Of a stretch of DNA of 64,000 nucleotides, positions 1-11,347 are shown in pieces. The stretch covers positions 10,001 through 74,000 of the forward strand of contig JAWQEG010000735.1 in assembly GCA_033782935.1 (NCBI GenBank). Direction: 5' to 3'. The translations under genes and the position numbers were made by a program. The notes beneath the pieces are model-generated. The model had not been told where the DNA came from. It saw only the letters and a list, made by a program, of their open reading frames with translations, and made no database searches. How positions within the stretch are numbered: the first letter of the stretch is position 1; the number at the start of each line of letters is the position of its first letter. This DNA comes from Petrolisthes cinctipes (Eukaryota; Arthropoda; Malacostraca; Decapoda; Porcellanidae).

Positions 1-337
1 ATTAGCTGTGATAATGAAAATGTCACAAAGAATTGATAGTGTATAATATATAGTTACATATTAGCTTATCTCCAATACACAGGTACTATATAATATTAAG
101 ATTATTATCCTCCAACCCTTGTTTTTTCACCATTACATACATAGGTACCAAAACCCCAGACAGTGCCTAAGTCAACGTACTGTACCACTGCTTTCATCTT
201 TTATTATTATTATGACATTTGGTCTTCCGGTATACTGGCGAGGAAATATTTTGTAATTCATGGCTGCGACTGTACAAATGCTTTTATTTCTTTTCTAAAT
301 ATCTTGGAACTAAGCGAGTTGACTAAGGTTTCCTCAT

Positions 338-339
<2 letters not shown>

Positions 340-413
<74 letters not shown>
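340..413. repeat. (CT)n microsatellite
   Basis: About 74 bp of nearly pure CT dinucleotide in the intron upstream of the first visible AP-2 exon. Serine/leucine or arginine/glutamate reading frames across it are artefacts of the repeat. The flanking bases 1-339 and 414-614 are intronic and show no coding signal. Confidence 0.95.
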
Positions 414-416
<3 letters not shown>

Positions 417-614
417 GGATCAACTTTTTGTCTAGAAAAGTAGTTCCTCGCCTGGTCGTCAAAAATCCATGCAAACCAGTAGGCAGGTTTCTCGTTAACA
501 ACAGTGTTAATTCTCTCGTCTATAAGCCCTCCCAACTGGCCGTCAATAGCCTCTCTCATTGCCAGCTTTTTTGTTGTAATTATTATCTACTAAGGATTGT
601 GTTTTTCTTCCCAG

Positions 615-1156
615 GTGAGGCCATCCATCTAGCGCGGGACTTTGGTTACGTGTGCGAGACAGAGTTCCCGGCCCGGCAGATCGCTGAGTACCTTTGTCGC
701 CAGCACTCCGACCCCACCGAACAATACAGACGCAAGGACCTCATCCTGGCCACCAAGTAAGTACAATGCCTCTTCACCACCTGTTGATCTTTAACCCTTG
801 GAGTGCCTGTGATGTCTCCTCAGCTGAATCAGATCACGTATACAAATGAAAGCAAAGAACAACAACACTCTACTACTATATACTCCCATAACCTGGTGTT
901 GAGTGTGTGTGTGTTTGTGAGGGAGTGTGGTGTGTAAGACTGAAGTGAGGTGTGTGTGTTTGTGAGGGAGTGTGGTGTGTAAGACTGAAGTGACGTGTGT
1001 GTGTGTGTGTGTGGGTGTGTGTGTGTGTGTGTGTAAGACTGGAGTGACGTGTGTGTGTGTGTGTGTTTGTGTGTTTGTGAGAGTGTGGTGTGTAAGACTG
1101 GAGTGAGGTGTGTGTATGTGTGTAAGACTGGAGTGACGTGTGTGTGTATGTGTGTT

Positions 1157-1211
<55 letters not shown>

Positions 1212-2435
1212 CTGAAGTGAGGTGTGTGTGTGGTGTGTAAGACTGAAGTGAGGTGTGTGTGTGTGTGTGTGTGGTGTGTAAGACTGAAGTGAGGTGTGTG
1301 TGTGTGTGTGTGTGGTGTGTAAGACTGGAGTGAGGTGTGTGTGTATGTGGTGTGTAAGACTGGAGTGAGGTGTGTGTGTGTGTGTGTGTGTGTTTGTGAG
1401 AGAGAGTGGTGTGTAAGACTGGAGTGAGGTGTGTGTATGTGTGTAAGACTGGAGTGACGTGTGTGTGTGTTTGTGAGAGAGTGTGGTGTGTAAGACTGGA
1501 GTGAGGTGTGTGTGTGTGTGTGTGTGGTGTGTAAGACTGAAGTGAGGTGTGTGTGTGTGTGTGTGTGTGTGGTGTGTAAGACTGAAGTGAGGTGTGTGTG
1601 TGTAAGACTGGAGTGAGGTGTGTGTGTATGTGGTGTGTAAGACTGGAGTGAGGTGTGTGTGTGTGTGTTTGTGAGAGAGTGAGGTGTGTGTGTGGTGTGT
1701 AAGACTGAAGTGAGGTGAGGTGTGTGTGTGTGAGGGAGTGAGTAGCTGGGCCCCGTCTCAACCTCCCTCTTATCTGGCAGGCAAATCACCAAAGAGCTGA
1801 TGGACCTGCTGAACCAGGACCGGTCGCCACTCTGCAACACGCGGCCACAGATCATCCTTGAGCCTGCCATCCAACGACACCTCACCCACTTCTCCCTCAT
1901 CACCCACGGCTTCGGCTCACCCGCCATCGTCGCAGCGCTCACAGCCATCCAGGTATTTATTTTATTATTGTTTTATTCACTAGGAAATTTGTATCTTCTG
2001 AAACACGTGCATATATACGATATGAAATGTGCAGTTGGACACATAAATTCGTGGTACAGCCTTCCCCCCCCCCCCCAGATGGTTGATGCCCAGCTACTTA
2101 CTAACTCGACCGTGCTACTTCTTATTACAGTATCAAATTACGTAGCTCCTGTAGTATATATACCAGAAGGCAAGGGCAGAAGTCATTAAGTACTGAGCAT
2201 TAGTTATTGGTTACTGGAGAGGGACGAAACATCTTCCATATTATATTCCATTTGGACTGTATACCATAAATTCGTGTGTGATCATAAGACTGTCATTTAT
2301 AACACTTACTTTCTCTTGCAGAACTTTTTGACGGAATCGCTGAAGCACCTCGAGAAATCTTACCCCTCCTCCAACTCCCACCTCTCTGTCACGCCTTCCA
2401 TAGATCTCAAGAACAAGGAAATGGAAAAGAAATAA
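615..2435 (+). CDS. TFAP2: Transcription factor AP-2, C-terminal exons (5' part outside window)
   Basis: Three exons, 615-756, 1781-1952 and 2322-2435 (stop TAA 2433-2435), encode the C-terminal half of the AP-2 helix-span-helix dimerisation and DNA-binding domain. Recognisable stretches are [25 protein letters not shown]-like [36 protein letters not shown] and [18 protein letters not shown]-2 proteins are sequence-specific nuclear activators of ectodermal and appendage development. Acceptors are cccag, ggcag and tgcag; donors gtaagt and gtattt. The first exon enters in phase 1, so its first glycine codon is split, and the joined frame is open throughout. The tail after the domain (about 30 aa, Ser/Lys rich) ends MEKK, as in metazoan AP-2. 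Intron 756/1781 holds a GT minisatellite. All N-terminal exons (transactivation and basic region) are missing because the window begins here. Confidence 0.93.
901..1740. repeat. GT-rich minisatellite in AP-2 intron
   Basis: About 840 bp of tandem units built from TAAGACTGRAGTGASGTG followed by a variable (GT)n run, with roughly 18 copies of the TAAGACTG core. Unit length varies from about 27 to 60 bp because the GT run expands and contracts. Occasional TTTGTGAGAGAGTG variants are interspersed. It ends about 40 bp before the acceptor of the next AP-2 exon. Long Thr-His open frames on the minus strand are repeat artefacts. Confidence 0.93.
2028..2062. repeat. Half-terminus of a TA-flanked MITE family
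   Basis: The sequence GCAGTTGGACACATAAATTC and the following GTGGTACAG match the terminus of the element at 63164-63387 (TACAGTTGGACACAGGAATTC, then GTGGTACAG). No matching inverted end is visible nearby, so this looks like a truncated or decayed copy in the last AP-2 intron. Confidence 0.5.
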
Positions 2436-2881
2436 CGACATGGCCCAGTAACTTATCTCCCCCACCCTTACCCCACTCGTCCCTCGGGCCAGGCAGCAGC
2501 ACCAGCGGGAGATACAAGGATGACACTTGAGGGGCACCACTACCACCACCACCACCACCACCATCCAGCCTACCCCTCCACCGCCCTGCCCACCCCTCCC
2601 TCGGTTACACCTCTGGACTCCCGTCACCGCAGCTGTCCTCAAGACTACTTTGGAGTTTAGTTGGCAACAGACTTACTCAGCCTGGCCTGACGGTCTCTGA
2701 TTTGTAAATAGAACTATATAATATAGGTTTTAAGGTATCTACATGGCTGCCACAGAGCGGGCTGTGTACTGATGGCAGAGAAAGTGCAATACCGTACAAG
2801 AGATAGTGCATAATACTCGGCTTTGTGGAAAGACTAGAAAAAAGACAATAGGAGTGATTTCTGGGAAATTAAATAAATAAA
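2436..2881 (+). other. AP-2 3' UTR with proximal poly(A) signals
   Basis: Sequence downstream of the AP-2 stop contains a CCACCACCAC run at 2540-2565 and two overlapping AATAAA hexamers at 2872-2881. These would give a 3' UTR of about 0.45 kb. A longer 3' UTR is possible: unique, repeat-poor sequence continues to about 6.3 kb, where further AATAAA hexamers occur at 6248-6253 and near 6333. The choice cannot be made from sequence alone. Confidence 0.5.
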
Positions 2882-5800
2882 GTAAACTCGCTTCCTATAA
2901 GAGGTCTCTTGAATCTCACAATCAGTAGAAGGTTATAAGTGTAGTTTGCTAAGGATTGTACAAATATGATATTGCCATATTTTGATCTTTAAGGATATAA
3001 AACCAGCAGTTATTCATATCTAAGGTTTAGAGACGAAAATAAGTCTTAGTACGCAGATATTTGTATACAAAGCGAGACAAGTGTTCATCTATTTCATGTG
3101 CCACTATTACTACCCAGACAGAATTGAATATTGTGATGACCTACCGTTAATCAGTATTGTCTACGGAATATTTTGTTTTGTATCTAGTAAGTAGCCAAAC
3201 TTTGTACGTTCGTAGTGTCAAGGTGAACGATCCCCGTAGATTGTTCACGCACCATACATATCTGCCAAAACCATGTACAGTTGGTGCCAGATGTATGTAT
3301 CCACCCTCTCCCAGCCAACCCAGACATATAGCAAAGCTGCAACCATGGCTACGAGGAGTGAAGCAGGGCAACACTCGGTCGTCAGCCTGAGTCGAACCAG
3401 TTACTTGAGTTGAATAGAGAATGATGGAAGGCAGTAGTATTTCGCTGATTCGACCCATGTTAATATGAGTTTATTCCTGCTTCACCCCTCGTATTTATAG
3501 TTGTGACGGTGCCACATGTTGGTGTCGGCTGGGAGAGGATGGATAAATACACCTGGCTTCAACTGTACCAAGTGCAATCTCTTGGCGATGTGATTTATAT
3601 AATAATTAGGCAACTCCTTCATGGGTGTGTCTCCCTCCGGGCTGGACTGAACTGCATACAAGCTGAAGACGACGACGACGACGACGAGAGGATATGTTGC
3701 CAACCTCTCATATAATATAGATGTTAATATTTTGTTAGTGCAGCTTGGTCCTTTCCCCATCCCGCTGGCTGACCGACCACCCATGTTTTGTACAGTGTAG
3801 AAAGTACCTACAGACTTTATCTCTCTCTGGATGGGACTCTCTCACCTAACCTCTTGGCTGGGAGTAGCATAGCGTTTAATCTTATGTAAGTAACAGGAGC
3901 CAAACCTCTCTCTGGTGGCACCCATTTTTTGTGGTGACCCCCAAAAAGGCATGACATGTGTTTTTATCTACTTACATTCCCCACACTTCTTGTATAATTA
4001 TCGATTTCCACATCTTCCTTTGCAGTTACTCTAAATAGATAATTCCCTTACACCCTTTTTATTATTTTTTTTTATTCCGAGTTTTATTGTTATTGAGATG
4101 TATAACTGGACACACAGATACGTAGTGCAATGTATAGCGTGTATTAAGACATGGGTGATCATGTACAATGTAATTATCTACATATATATAGTCTGACTAC
4201 TACTTGGAAGGTTGTATTGATAGACGGCTATGTAAACTCAAATACATACAAAAACAGTTTTTATGCAAGAAAACTCATGAGGTAGGCGATGGTGATGACA
4301 GTTACAATGTTCCAGAGATGCTAAATGTAGATCTCTTACATACATCGAACTAGGTCATCATTCTCGCCTCGCTCATTGCACGGCTCTTCTTGCACACGAT
4401 CACACATCTTGCAAAGAAAGCGAGTCAGGTACTGCGGCTAAGCTTATGCAGGAAAACTAACACTGGCAACGATGACAATAACCTTAACACCGGTTGCATA
4501 GACACTCTGCGGAATCAACATCACCACATGCAGGTGATTTCCGTCGCCCGGCCTGGTCCGATGTACTGTACTGTACTCGGATTTGTGTGTCCAAGTATAC
4601 GAAGTCTCTGATCTCTCTAGAGTGATCTGCATCTTCCTCGAGTACAATCAAGGGCGGGGATGGCTTCCTCGTCTGTATTTATAAGCCGCTTTTTGTACTG
4701 TTCTGTCTTTAAGGGACCCTGTGATTTAGTCAGAAAATTTGGAGGTAGATTGGGTTCTTCCATTACTGCCGCGAAACACCACCTATAAGGGAAGGAGCTT
4801 GTTTTGTGGTATTGTCAGAATAAATCAAATGCCTCCAACTTTTTTCCATACACGATCACAGGGTTCTTAAACCTCTCATCTGTGCAATCTTGGTTTTGTG
4901 TTATTTTTATCCCCTTCTTTGTTTTAATTATCATATCACTGCTTTGGTACAGTATTTAGTTACACTAGTCTGTGTACTATTTTTTCCTCTCTGTCTATAA
5001 GCCTTTCATATTTATATCTATCTTTATATCCTTATCTTCCTACCGATTTATTCCCATTTGCTTATTTATATACTGTGTCTATCAGTCTGTCTCATATATC
5101 TCTTATCTTTCTATTTATCTATCTGCTTATCCAACCTGTTCTTTGAGTGTAAGAGAAGAACAGTTTTTCGGTACATTTCCGTCGAGACGTGTTGTGTTCT
5201 CCTTCTCTCCTGGTAAGTTCTTCCCGTTGAAGGGTATAATAATAATAATAATAATGATAATAATAATAATAAGACTCCACTGTGATCCTTACCAACCCAG
5301 TGTTTTCAAGAAGTATTTTTGTATTTCATTCTTGTGCACTTATGAATCATGTGATGTGTAAAGTACTTAGTTGACCCATTAACTTATCATGGAAGTAATA
5401 TAACAAAGAAGGTGTTGCCATGAATGTAGCTTAGTGTGATGATGTGAGCAGCAGCTGTGCATTCTCACTACTGACGTGTTTACTACTGGAGTGTACGTAC
5501 ATACAACAGAACCCAGACATTATGGGTGTTAGAAGTGGTGTTTCGTGTAGACTCAAGAACATGAATCTCTAAGTGCAAAAACTCTGTACTATATATAGGC
5601 ACTGAAATTTGGACCCCATAGATTTAGAAACTGGCCACCATGCATTTATACGAAAGAATTTGATTCGATAGATGCAAGAACCAGACACTTTATGCACAAG
5701 AAATAATCACCCTATAGAGGCGCAAGAATTGACACCATATGTGCCAGAAGTCAGCCAGGGTTTGTAAGTTGTGATGTCTGACCGTCTCTCAAGACCCGTT

Positions 5801-7072
5801 GTGAAGCAAGGCTCATCCACCGCTCTCTCGGTCGCGGTGCCAGTGAGTTGTTTGTTTGCGTGTTGCGTTCTTAATTAATACTCTGATTCTCAAGAAAGAC
5901 AAGAAAGGCTCTGGGTAGGATGCAGCCACCAGACACCTCCACTATATATTTCCCGTCAACTGCAACCTTATGTACCTTTACACTTATTCTGCCCTTCCAG
6001 ATGTCTGCAAGTATGGCGTTGCTCAGACACGTTTCTTCCATAAAGGAAAGACTTTTTGTTGCCCAATTTCGTGTAATGTTATATTATTAAATAAGGTATT
6101 TTATACCGTGTCCCGCGCTGGCACTTGTTTCCCACAACCTGGTTGTTTTTGTGTGTTCCTCCATAATGGATGGTACCAACGTGTTGTATAGTTTATCTGT
6201 CGACTTGAAATAATTTTAATGCTAAAGGATGCCATATGTAGATTAATAATAAAAAATCTTAACTAGATCTCATGTTTTCTTATTCCCATTAACATATAAG
6301 CAGTTGGTAAACAATGTTGTAGTTTCAGTTAAATAAAGGGGTTAATTTTAAAACTTATTACATAGGCTAATTATCTTATATGAAACGTTATTACATTTAG
6401 CTGTTAATTTTCGTCTTTGCGTAACCTTTACTTATAGCTCAGTTCAACTCAACCCAACTCCAGAGAACACTTCCCTGTACACTTTAGCTTAAGCTTAGCT
6501 TAATTCAAATCAACCCAATCCATCCTGTTGCAGATCATCCCAACCTAATGATATAGCCCATCTCAAACCCAACTCGGCATAATCCTGTCTAGGCCACCCC
6601 CATTCAACCCATTACAGAACCATGTAACCCAGTCAGTCCAACTCAGCCTCAAAACAGAACCTGCAAAATGCTGACCTCACAGAGTGTAGCCTATGCTGTC
6701 ACTAATGATTAGACGGACGAGAGTTTGATCCCTTGCATCCAGCATCTCGTTAATTAGCATTAAAAGTCGAGTAGGGTGAAAACATACAGTCAGACCTCCA
6801 AACAGGAAATTAGGTCTTGGTTAGTGGGAAGGGGTATGTATATGAGAATGGCCATCACTTTCAATAATTTGTTAGCTTTGAGCTATATAAGTTCCAACCA
6901 GGGGCCATATTACGAATGAGGCCGAGGGAACTGTAACCCCAGACCCATGAAAGAAAAAGACCTAGCCAGAGCTCTCTAAACCAGACGAACCAAAGCTTAT
7001 CAGAGAAAAATAATAGGCTCAGTAAGTAGGCCTACCAGTAGTTTCCAGTACTGTGTAAACACGTATATACAG
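2882..7072. other. Intergenic or extended 3' UTR; no gene seen
   Basis: No conserved protein, RNA gene or intact mobile element was recognised. Small features are a (GAC)n run at 3667-3685, a TATC-rich stretch at 5020-5130, a (TAA)n tract at 5238-5272 and a CAACCCAACTC-rich patch at 6435-6660. The 3' part of the AP-2 transcript may extend into it. Confidence 0.5.
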
Positions 7073-7313
7073 TACAGTTGGTCTCAGGAATTCGTATACA
7101 CCATCAATGTGACATCAAGGGTTCGTAACATCTAGAAAATTTGTTATATTATTTTCCAAACACCAAACTTTTCTATAGTAATTTTATTTGGCTAGTACTT
7201 GAATCAGTCAGCAGAACAATGCATACAGTATAATATATTATACAGTATGTGCAGAATAAAAAAAGACCCCTCTTAACCAATGCTCTATGTACGAATTTCT
7301 GAGGCCGACTGTA
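7073..7313. mobile_element. TA-flanked MITE (Tc1/mariner-like ends)
   Basis: Left end TACAGTTGGTCTCAGGAATT and right end, read on the minus strand, TACAGTCGGCCTCAGAAATT pair as an imperfect terminal inverted repeat of about 28 bp. The element is 241 bp, has TA at both edges and no coding capacity. The ends resemble those at 63164 and 2028, suggesting related families. Confidence 0.75.
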
Positions 7314-7600
7314 CCTAAAAATGATAACTTAAGTGACTGATCATTTATCTCCTGTAATTATATTGCATTCTGATTGGTTATCGTACTAGCCTCAGGCCAA
7401 CGTGATCCATATTCGATCCTGATTCCAACACTAATAAGGGTCATGGTTAGGCCAAATAGGTAATGTGTCTATTGTGTACAGTTGCCTTCACTATAAAAAA
7501 AATAGTAACGAGCACAGCAAAACGTGGCACTATTGTAAGTGTACTGTACGTGTTTGTATACATAGCGATTCACAGGAGTGAATTCTCTCAACTAATTTCC
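7314..7600. other. Intergenic, nothing recognised
   Basis: Short spacer between two MITEs; it contains one TACTGTA heptamer near 7552 and an A-rich stretch. No gene signal. Confidence 0.6.
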
Positions 7601-7608
7601 GTGTAGGC

Positions 7609-7908
7609 CAGTGGTTCTCAACCTTTTTCAGTCCATTGCCCCCTTCATGAATTCTCAACATTCATGTGGCTCCCCTGCATATTTTCCCAAATCCCACCCC
7701 GCCATTAAAAAAAGTTTAAATAAAATAAAAACAAAATGTTGATGAAGAGAACACTTGCTTTATTTAAGTCTTCTGCCAGGACAGAGTGATGCAAGTTTTT
7801 TTGTTTGTCCATGGCAAGAATTGTATAATTTGTGACAGCCCGCCATTTCCCCCCTAAATTCTTACCATGGACCCCTTGGGGTCCATGGCACCCAGGCCGG
7901 ATTCACTG
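7609..7908. mobile_element. hAT-type MITE with exact 8-bp target duplication
   Basis: The left terminus CAGTGGTTCTCAACCTTTTT is the classic hAT (Charlie-like) end. The right terminus ends CACTG. The 8-bp sequence GTGTAGGC is present on both sides (7601-7608 and 7909-7916), exactly the duplication length made by hAT transposases. The 300-bp body has no ORF for a transposase; an internal palindrome surrounds CCATGGACCCC near 7867-7890. It is therefore non-autonomous. Confidence 0.92.
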
Positions 7909-7916
7909 GTGTAGGC

Positions 7917-8186
7917 TAAACAATAACAAGTGTTGCCATATTTCGCCCAACTCACAGAACACTATTATATATATGCTCGTTTTTTCATGTTTAGTTAAAA
8001 GTAGTAGTAGCTGACTGCAGTGTTTTGTAATAACAACAGATTTACACTGAATACAATTGAAAACGAATGGTACTTGGACAATTTAAAGATTTCTATTAAT
8101 GGTGAAAGGAGCTACTGTACTATGAACTGTTTACTCCAGCAGGTCCTTCATAGGGCCATTTTTTCAAGTTCATTATTTACCTTTAG
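7917..8186. other. Intergenic, nothing recognised
   Basis: AT-rich sequence without gene or clear repeat signal between the hAT MITE and the local tandem duplications. Confidence 0.5.
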
Positions 8187-8475
8187 TATTAGCCTCAATA
8201 CTCGGGGAACGTCGCCACTAAAGGCCATGAAGTACCATTAATTATTTACGTTCAGTACAAGCCCCAGTCCTCTGAGGAACGATGCCACAAAAGGCCACGA
8301 AGTTATTAGATACATGGTGGGAAATTAATAAGAGCAAATATATATATGTAACCAATGGCAGTAATATCCAATAAACTTTATACAACGAAGTTATTTGATA
8401 CATGGTGGGAAATTAATTAATAAGAGTAAATATGTAGGCAATAGCAGTAATATCCAATAAAACCGTATACAAAAG
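8187..8475. repeat. Two local tandem duplications
   Basis: A unit with GAACG-TGCCAC-AAAGGCCA-GAAG occurs twice (about 8207-8232 and 8277-8302, diverged). A second unit of about 87 bp beginning ACGAAGTTATT and containing GATACATGGTGGGAAATTAA occurs at 8298-8384 and again at 8385-8472 with small indels. These look like replication-slippage duplications rather than transposon copies. Confidence 0.75.
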
Positions 8476-8819
8476 TACCCCTTAGATTATTATTATTATT
8501 ATTATATTTTGAACCGTTTTTTCTATTAATTTTGTTTATAACGTATATATTCTACAACCGTCCAACAAATACTTTAGAAAGAGAAATTTATGCGTATTAT
8601 TGTCTAACTACTTGAAGGTATACCACCAACTCTATGATATATAATTGTCAAAAAGGCCTAAATGATCGTATAAAATATTTCTTGATCATTAAACACAGAA
8701 ATAACCAAATATAATGTGTTTTGTTATTGGTATTATTGGAACGTGTACACTTTGTAATCAGAGGGGGATGGGTCACGTCAAGATCAGCCAAGGATTATCT
8801 ACAAATTTTTAACCAATAT

Positions 8820-9225
8820 TAAGTAAGTATTAAGTATCGTAAGTAAGGAAGAAGCACATTACATTATTCAGTAAGTATTAAGTACGTTAAGTAAGTAAAT
8901 AAGTATATACAGTAAGTAAGAAACACATTACTAAGGAAACACAACCACACTCGTTAAGGACAGTAAATAAAGTATTTTAAGTACATTACATTATTAAGTA
9001 AGTATTAGATTTAGTAAGTAAACAAGTACAGTAAGTAAGTAAATAAGTACATTACATTAAGTACAGTAAGTAAGTATTTAGTACATTACTTTAATAAGTA
9101 TGTTACAGTAAGTAAATAAGTACAATAACATTACATTATTAAGTATGGAGTAAGTACGAAGTACATTACATTATTAAATAAGTATTAAGTACAGTAGAAA
9201 AATACAAAGCACATTACATTACACT
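8820..9225. repeat. AAGTAAGTA / ACATTACATTA degenerate satellite
   Basis: About 400 bp of irregular repeats of AAGTAAGT, ATTAAGTA, AGTACATTACATTA and TACAGTAAGT. No fixed unit length is visible. The flanking 8476-8819 and 9226-9462 are AT-rich unique sequence with no gene signal. Confidence 0.8.
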
Positions 9226-9462
9226 TGGTTGGGGCATTCATATGATTACACTCGTTATTAAATATATTTGTGAATCTTTCTTAAACCCATAATTAAATAT
9301 ATTTGTGAATTTTCCTTAACTTAACGTTAGGTAATAAATATAGTTAAAGTGTAAATGACAAGAGAAAGCGATACAAGTCAAATTTAAGGGAATAATACAC
9401 TTTTGGTAAATCTGGAGCAAATGATTCTTCCATACTTTTCGAGGCAACAGGACACCATTATT

Positions 9463-9798
9463 TTGGTATTTATTGAAAGAATTACCGTTTTGTAGCAGTG
9501 TTACCAGATCTGGCTTGGTCCCAGTATTTTGCCCCGGTCATTTCCTGTACTTTACCACGGTTATTTCCCGGTAGTTAGCCCAGGTTAGGTCCCGGTAGTC
9601 TGATGTGGTCTAGGTTAGGTTAGGTAAGGTCAGGTAAGGTCAGGCTAATTTCAAAATGCCCCATTTGAATATCTTGGATATGGAGCATTTGCGGAGAAAA
9701 TGCCATAGAAGAAAATAGTCTTAGAATTGTCTAAATATGTGGGTAATGAAGGTAGAAAAACCGTACGCAATAACAGTAATTCTTTCAATATTTACCAA
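9463..9798. mobile_element. TTGGTATTTATTGAAAG-family MITE, copy A
   Basis: Terminal inverted repeat TTGGTATTTATTGAAAGAAT against, on the minus strand, TTGGTAAATATTGAAAGAAT. The interior carries TCCCGGTAG and several AGGTTAGGT / AGGTCAGGT motifs. Copies B (10042-10359), C (32236-34147, interrupted), D (34855-35222, inverted) and E (35260-35421, deleted) share the same body. It has no ORF. A TSD is not obvious. Confidence 0.85.
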
Positions 9799-10041
9799 TT
9801 TATTGTACTTTTTCCCTTTTATTTCACCAGAGAATTTAATGCACTTTCACCCTTTTATGTCACCAGATAATTTAATGCACTCATGCCCTTTTATGTCACC
9901 AGATAAATACAAAGAATAATGGATTATACAAAAAACAGTTGGGAAAAACTGTCTTCCCCATTTCTGTGGCTTAACCATTTCCGAAAAAAAAGTTGGAAAA
10001 ATTTGTTTTTCTCATTTCTGAGGCTCATCTTGAATATTACA
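9799..10041. repeat. Short tandem repeats between MITE copies A and B
   Basis: Three diverged tandem copies of a 34-36-bp unit containing CCCTTTTATGTCACCAGATA lie at 9808-9906. They are followed by two copies of an A-rich unit around AGTTGGGAAAAACTG / AGTTGGAAAAATTTG with CATTTCTG-GGCT (9936-10024). A third related copy is at about 10655-10695. These repeats and the flanking MITEs may have been amplified together. Confidence 0.65.
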
Positions 10042-10359
10042 GGGTATTTATCTAGACTATTGCCATTTTGTAGCAGTGGTGCCAGATCCGGCTATGTCTC
10101 GGTATTTTGCCCCGGTCAGATACTGGTACTTTATCACCGTTATTTCCCGGTAGTTTACCAAGGTTAGGTCCCGGTAGTCTGATGCGGTCTAGGTTAGGTT
10201 AGGTAAGGTCAGGCTAATTTGAATATGCCCTATCTTGGAAATGGGGCATTTGCAGAGGAAATTCCATAGAAGAAAATAGTCTTAGAATGATCTATATAAG
10301 TGGGTAATGAAGGTAGAAAAACCGTACACAATAACGGTAATTCTTTCAATATTTACCAA
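10042..10359. mobile_element. TTGGTATTTATTGAAAG-family MITE, copy B
   Basis: Same body as copy A in the same orientation (GTAGCAGTGGTGCCAGATCC, TCCCGGTAGT, GTCTAGGTTAGG, GCATAGAAG-like CCATAGAAGAAAATAG, then AACGGTAATTCTTTCAATAT). The left end is altered (GGGTATTTATCTAGACTATT). Non-autonomous. Confidence 0.83.
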
Positions 10360-11347
10360 AAAATTTTAGACCATGTTTGATTCCCACCCCACACAGTTTC
10401 ACTCGATTATTTATGTCCCGGGGATAGCTACCCCTGGTTAATTAAGTCCTTGTGGTCTGCCCTAGACCAGATTAGGTGTGGTTAGATTAGGTCAGGTAAA
10501 GTCGGTCTAACTCTAGAACATATAAATAATAACTATTTAATGCGTTATTTAATTTTTTACCCCCTCGATCCTGCTTCCTGGGAGGGAGGATCAAACATAG
10601 CCAAAATATCACACTTTTATTTCAACATTTAAAACAGGAAATGATGGATTATCCCCCCAAAAAATTGGGGAAATTATTGTGTTTTCCATTTCTGTGTGTC
10701 TTCTTAAACTTTATCCAGTATTTGATTAGAAATGGTAATCCAGTGGTATATTATCTGTTTTGACAATATTATGAAAAAGTGCAACATCAATTGTCTGAAG
10801 ATTTATGTACTTCTAGCTATGCCTTTTATTTCTGTTAAAAATCTAAGATATAGTACAGCATATTGTATTGTACGATGTACCGGTATAATATTACTGAGTT
10901 TTATATGGGTTGAGCAAATCAGCAAACTTTACTAATCCCATCCTCATTATACATTCTTGACTCAAGAATATTAATAAACATATGAAAGAACATGAAGAGT
11001 GAAGATGAGATTATAAAATCCTGTGCAAATAATATGGATATGACATTTAGAATGTGGAAGTGCTTGTCATTTGCAGTATCTCAAATAATAAACTACAGTT
11101 AATTGATGGATGAGGCCATTAATGTATTTAGAGATGATTGTAGCATAAATTATATGATTCAGTTTTATTGTAATGCATTGGAAGCACAGGCCCTATGATT
11201 CAACATTACAACCCTTAGAATAGACTTGTCACTTGTGTGTTTTACTATTACAGTATAAAGGTTAATTAATCCCTTGCACTATGGTAATGTTTATGTTTTC
11301 TATGGCAGATGTAAGTGAATGTGAACACAATCAGCACAGCATCCACC
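10360..11347. other. Upstream region of OCRL
   Basis: AT-rich. A TTTTCTATGGCAG acceptor-like sequence (11296-11308) precedes the ATG by about 40 bp, so the first coding exon probably begins at 11309 and an untranslated first exon lies further 5', which I could not locate. No core promoter was identified with confidence. Confidence 0.4.

Noticed and set aside
901..1740. CRISPR-like array
   Set aside because: Repeats have no unique spacers of constant length; it is a GT minisatellite in a eukaryotic intron.
791..1948. Long minus-strand open frames rich in Thr/His/Leu over the AP-2 intron
   Set aside because: They translate the GT minisatellite and overlap true AP-2 exon sequence on the other strand; no protein family resemblance.
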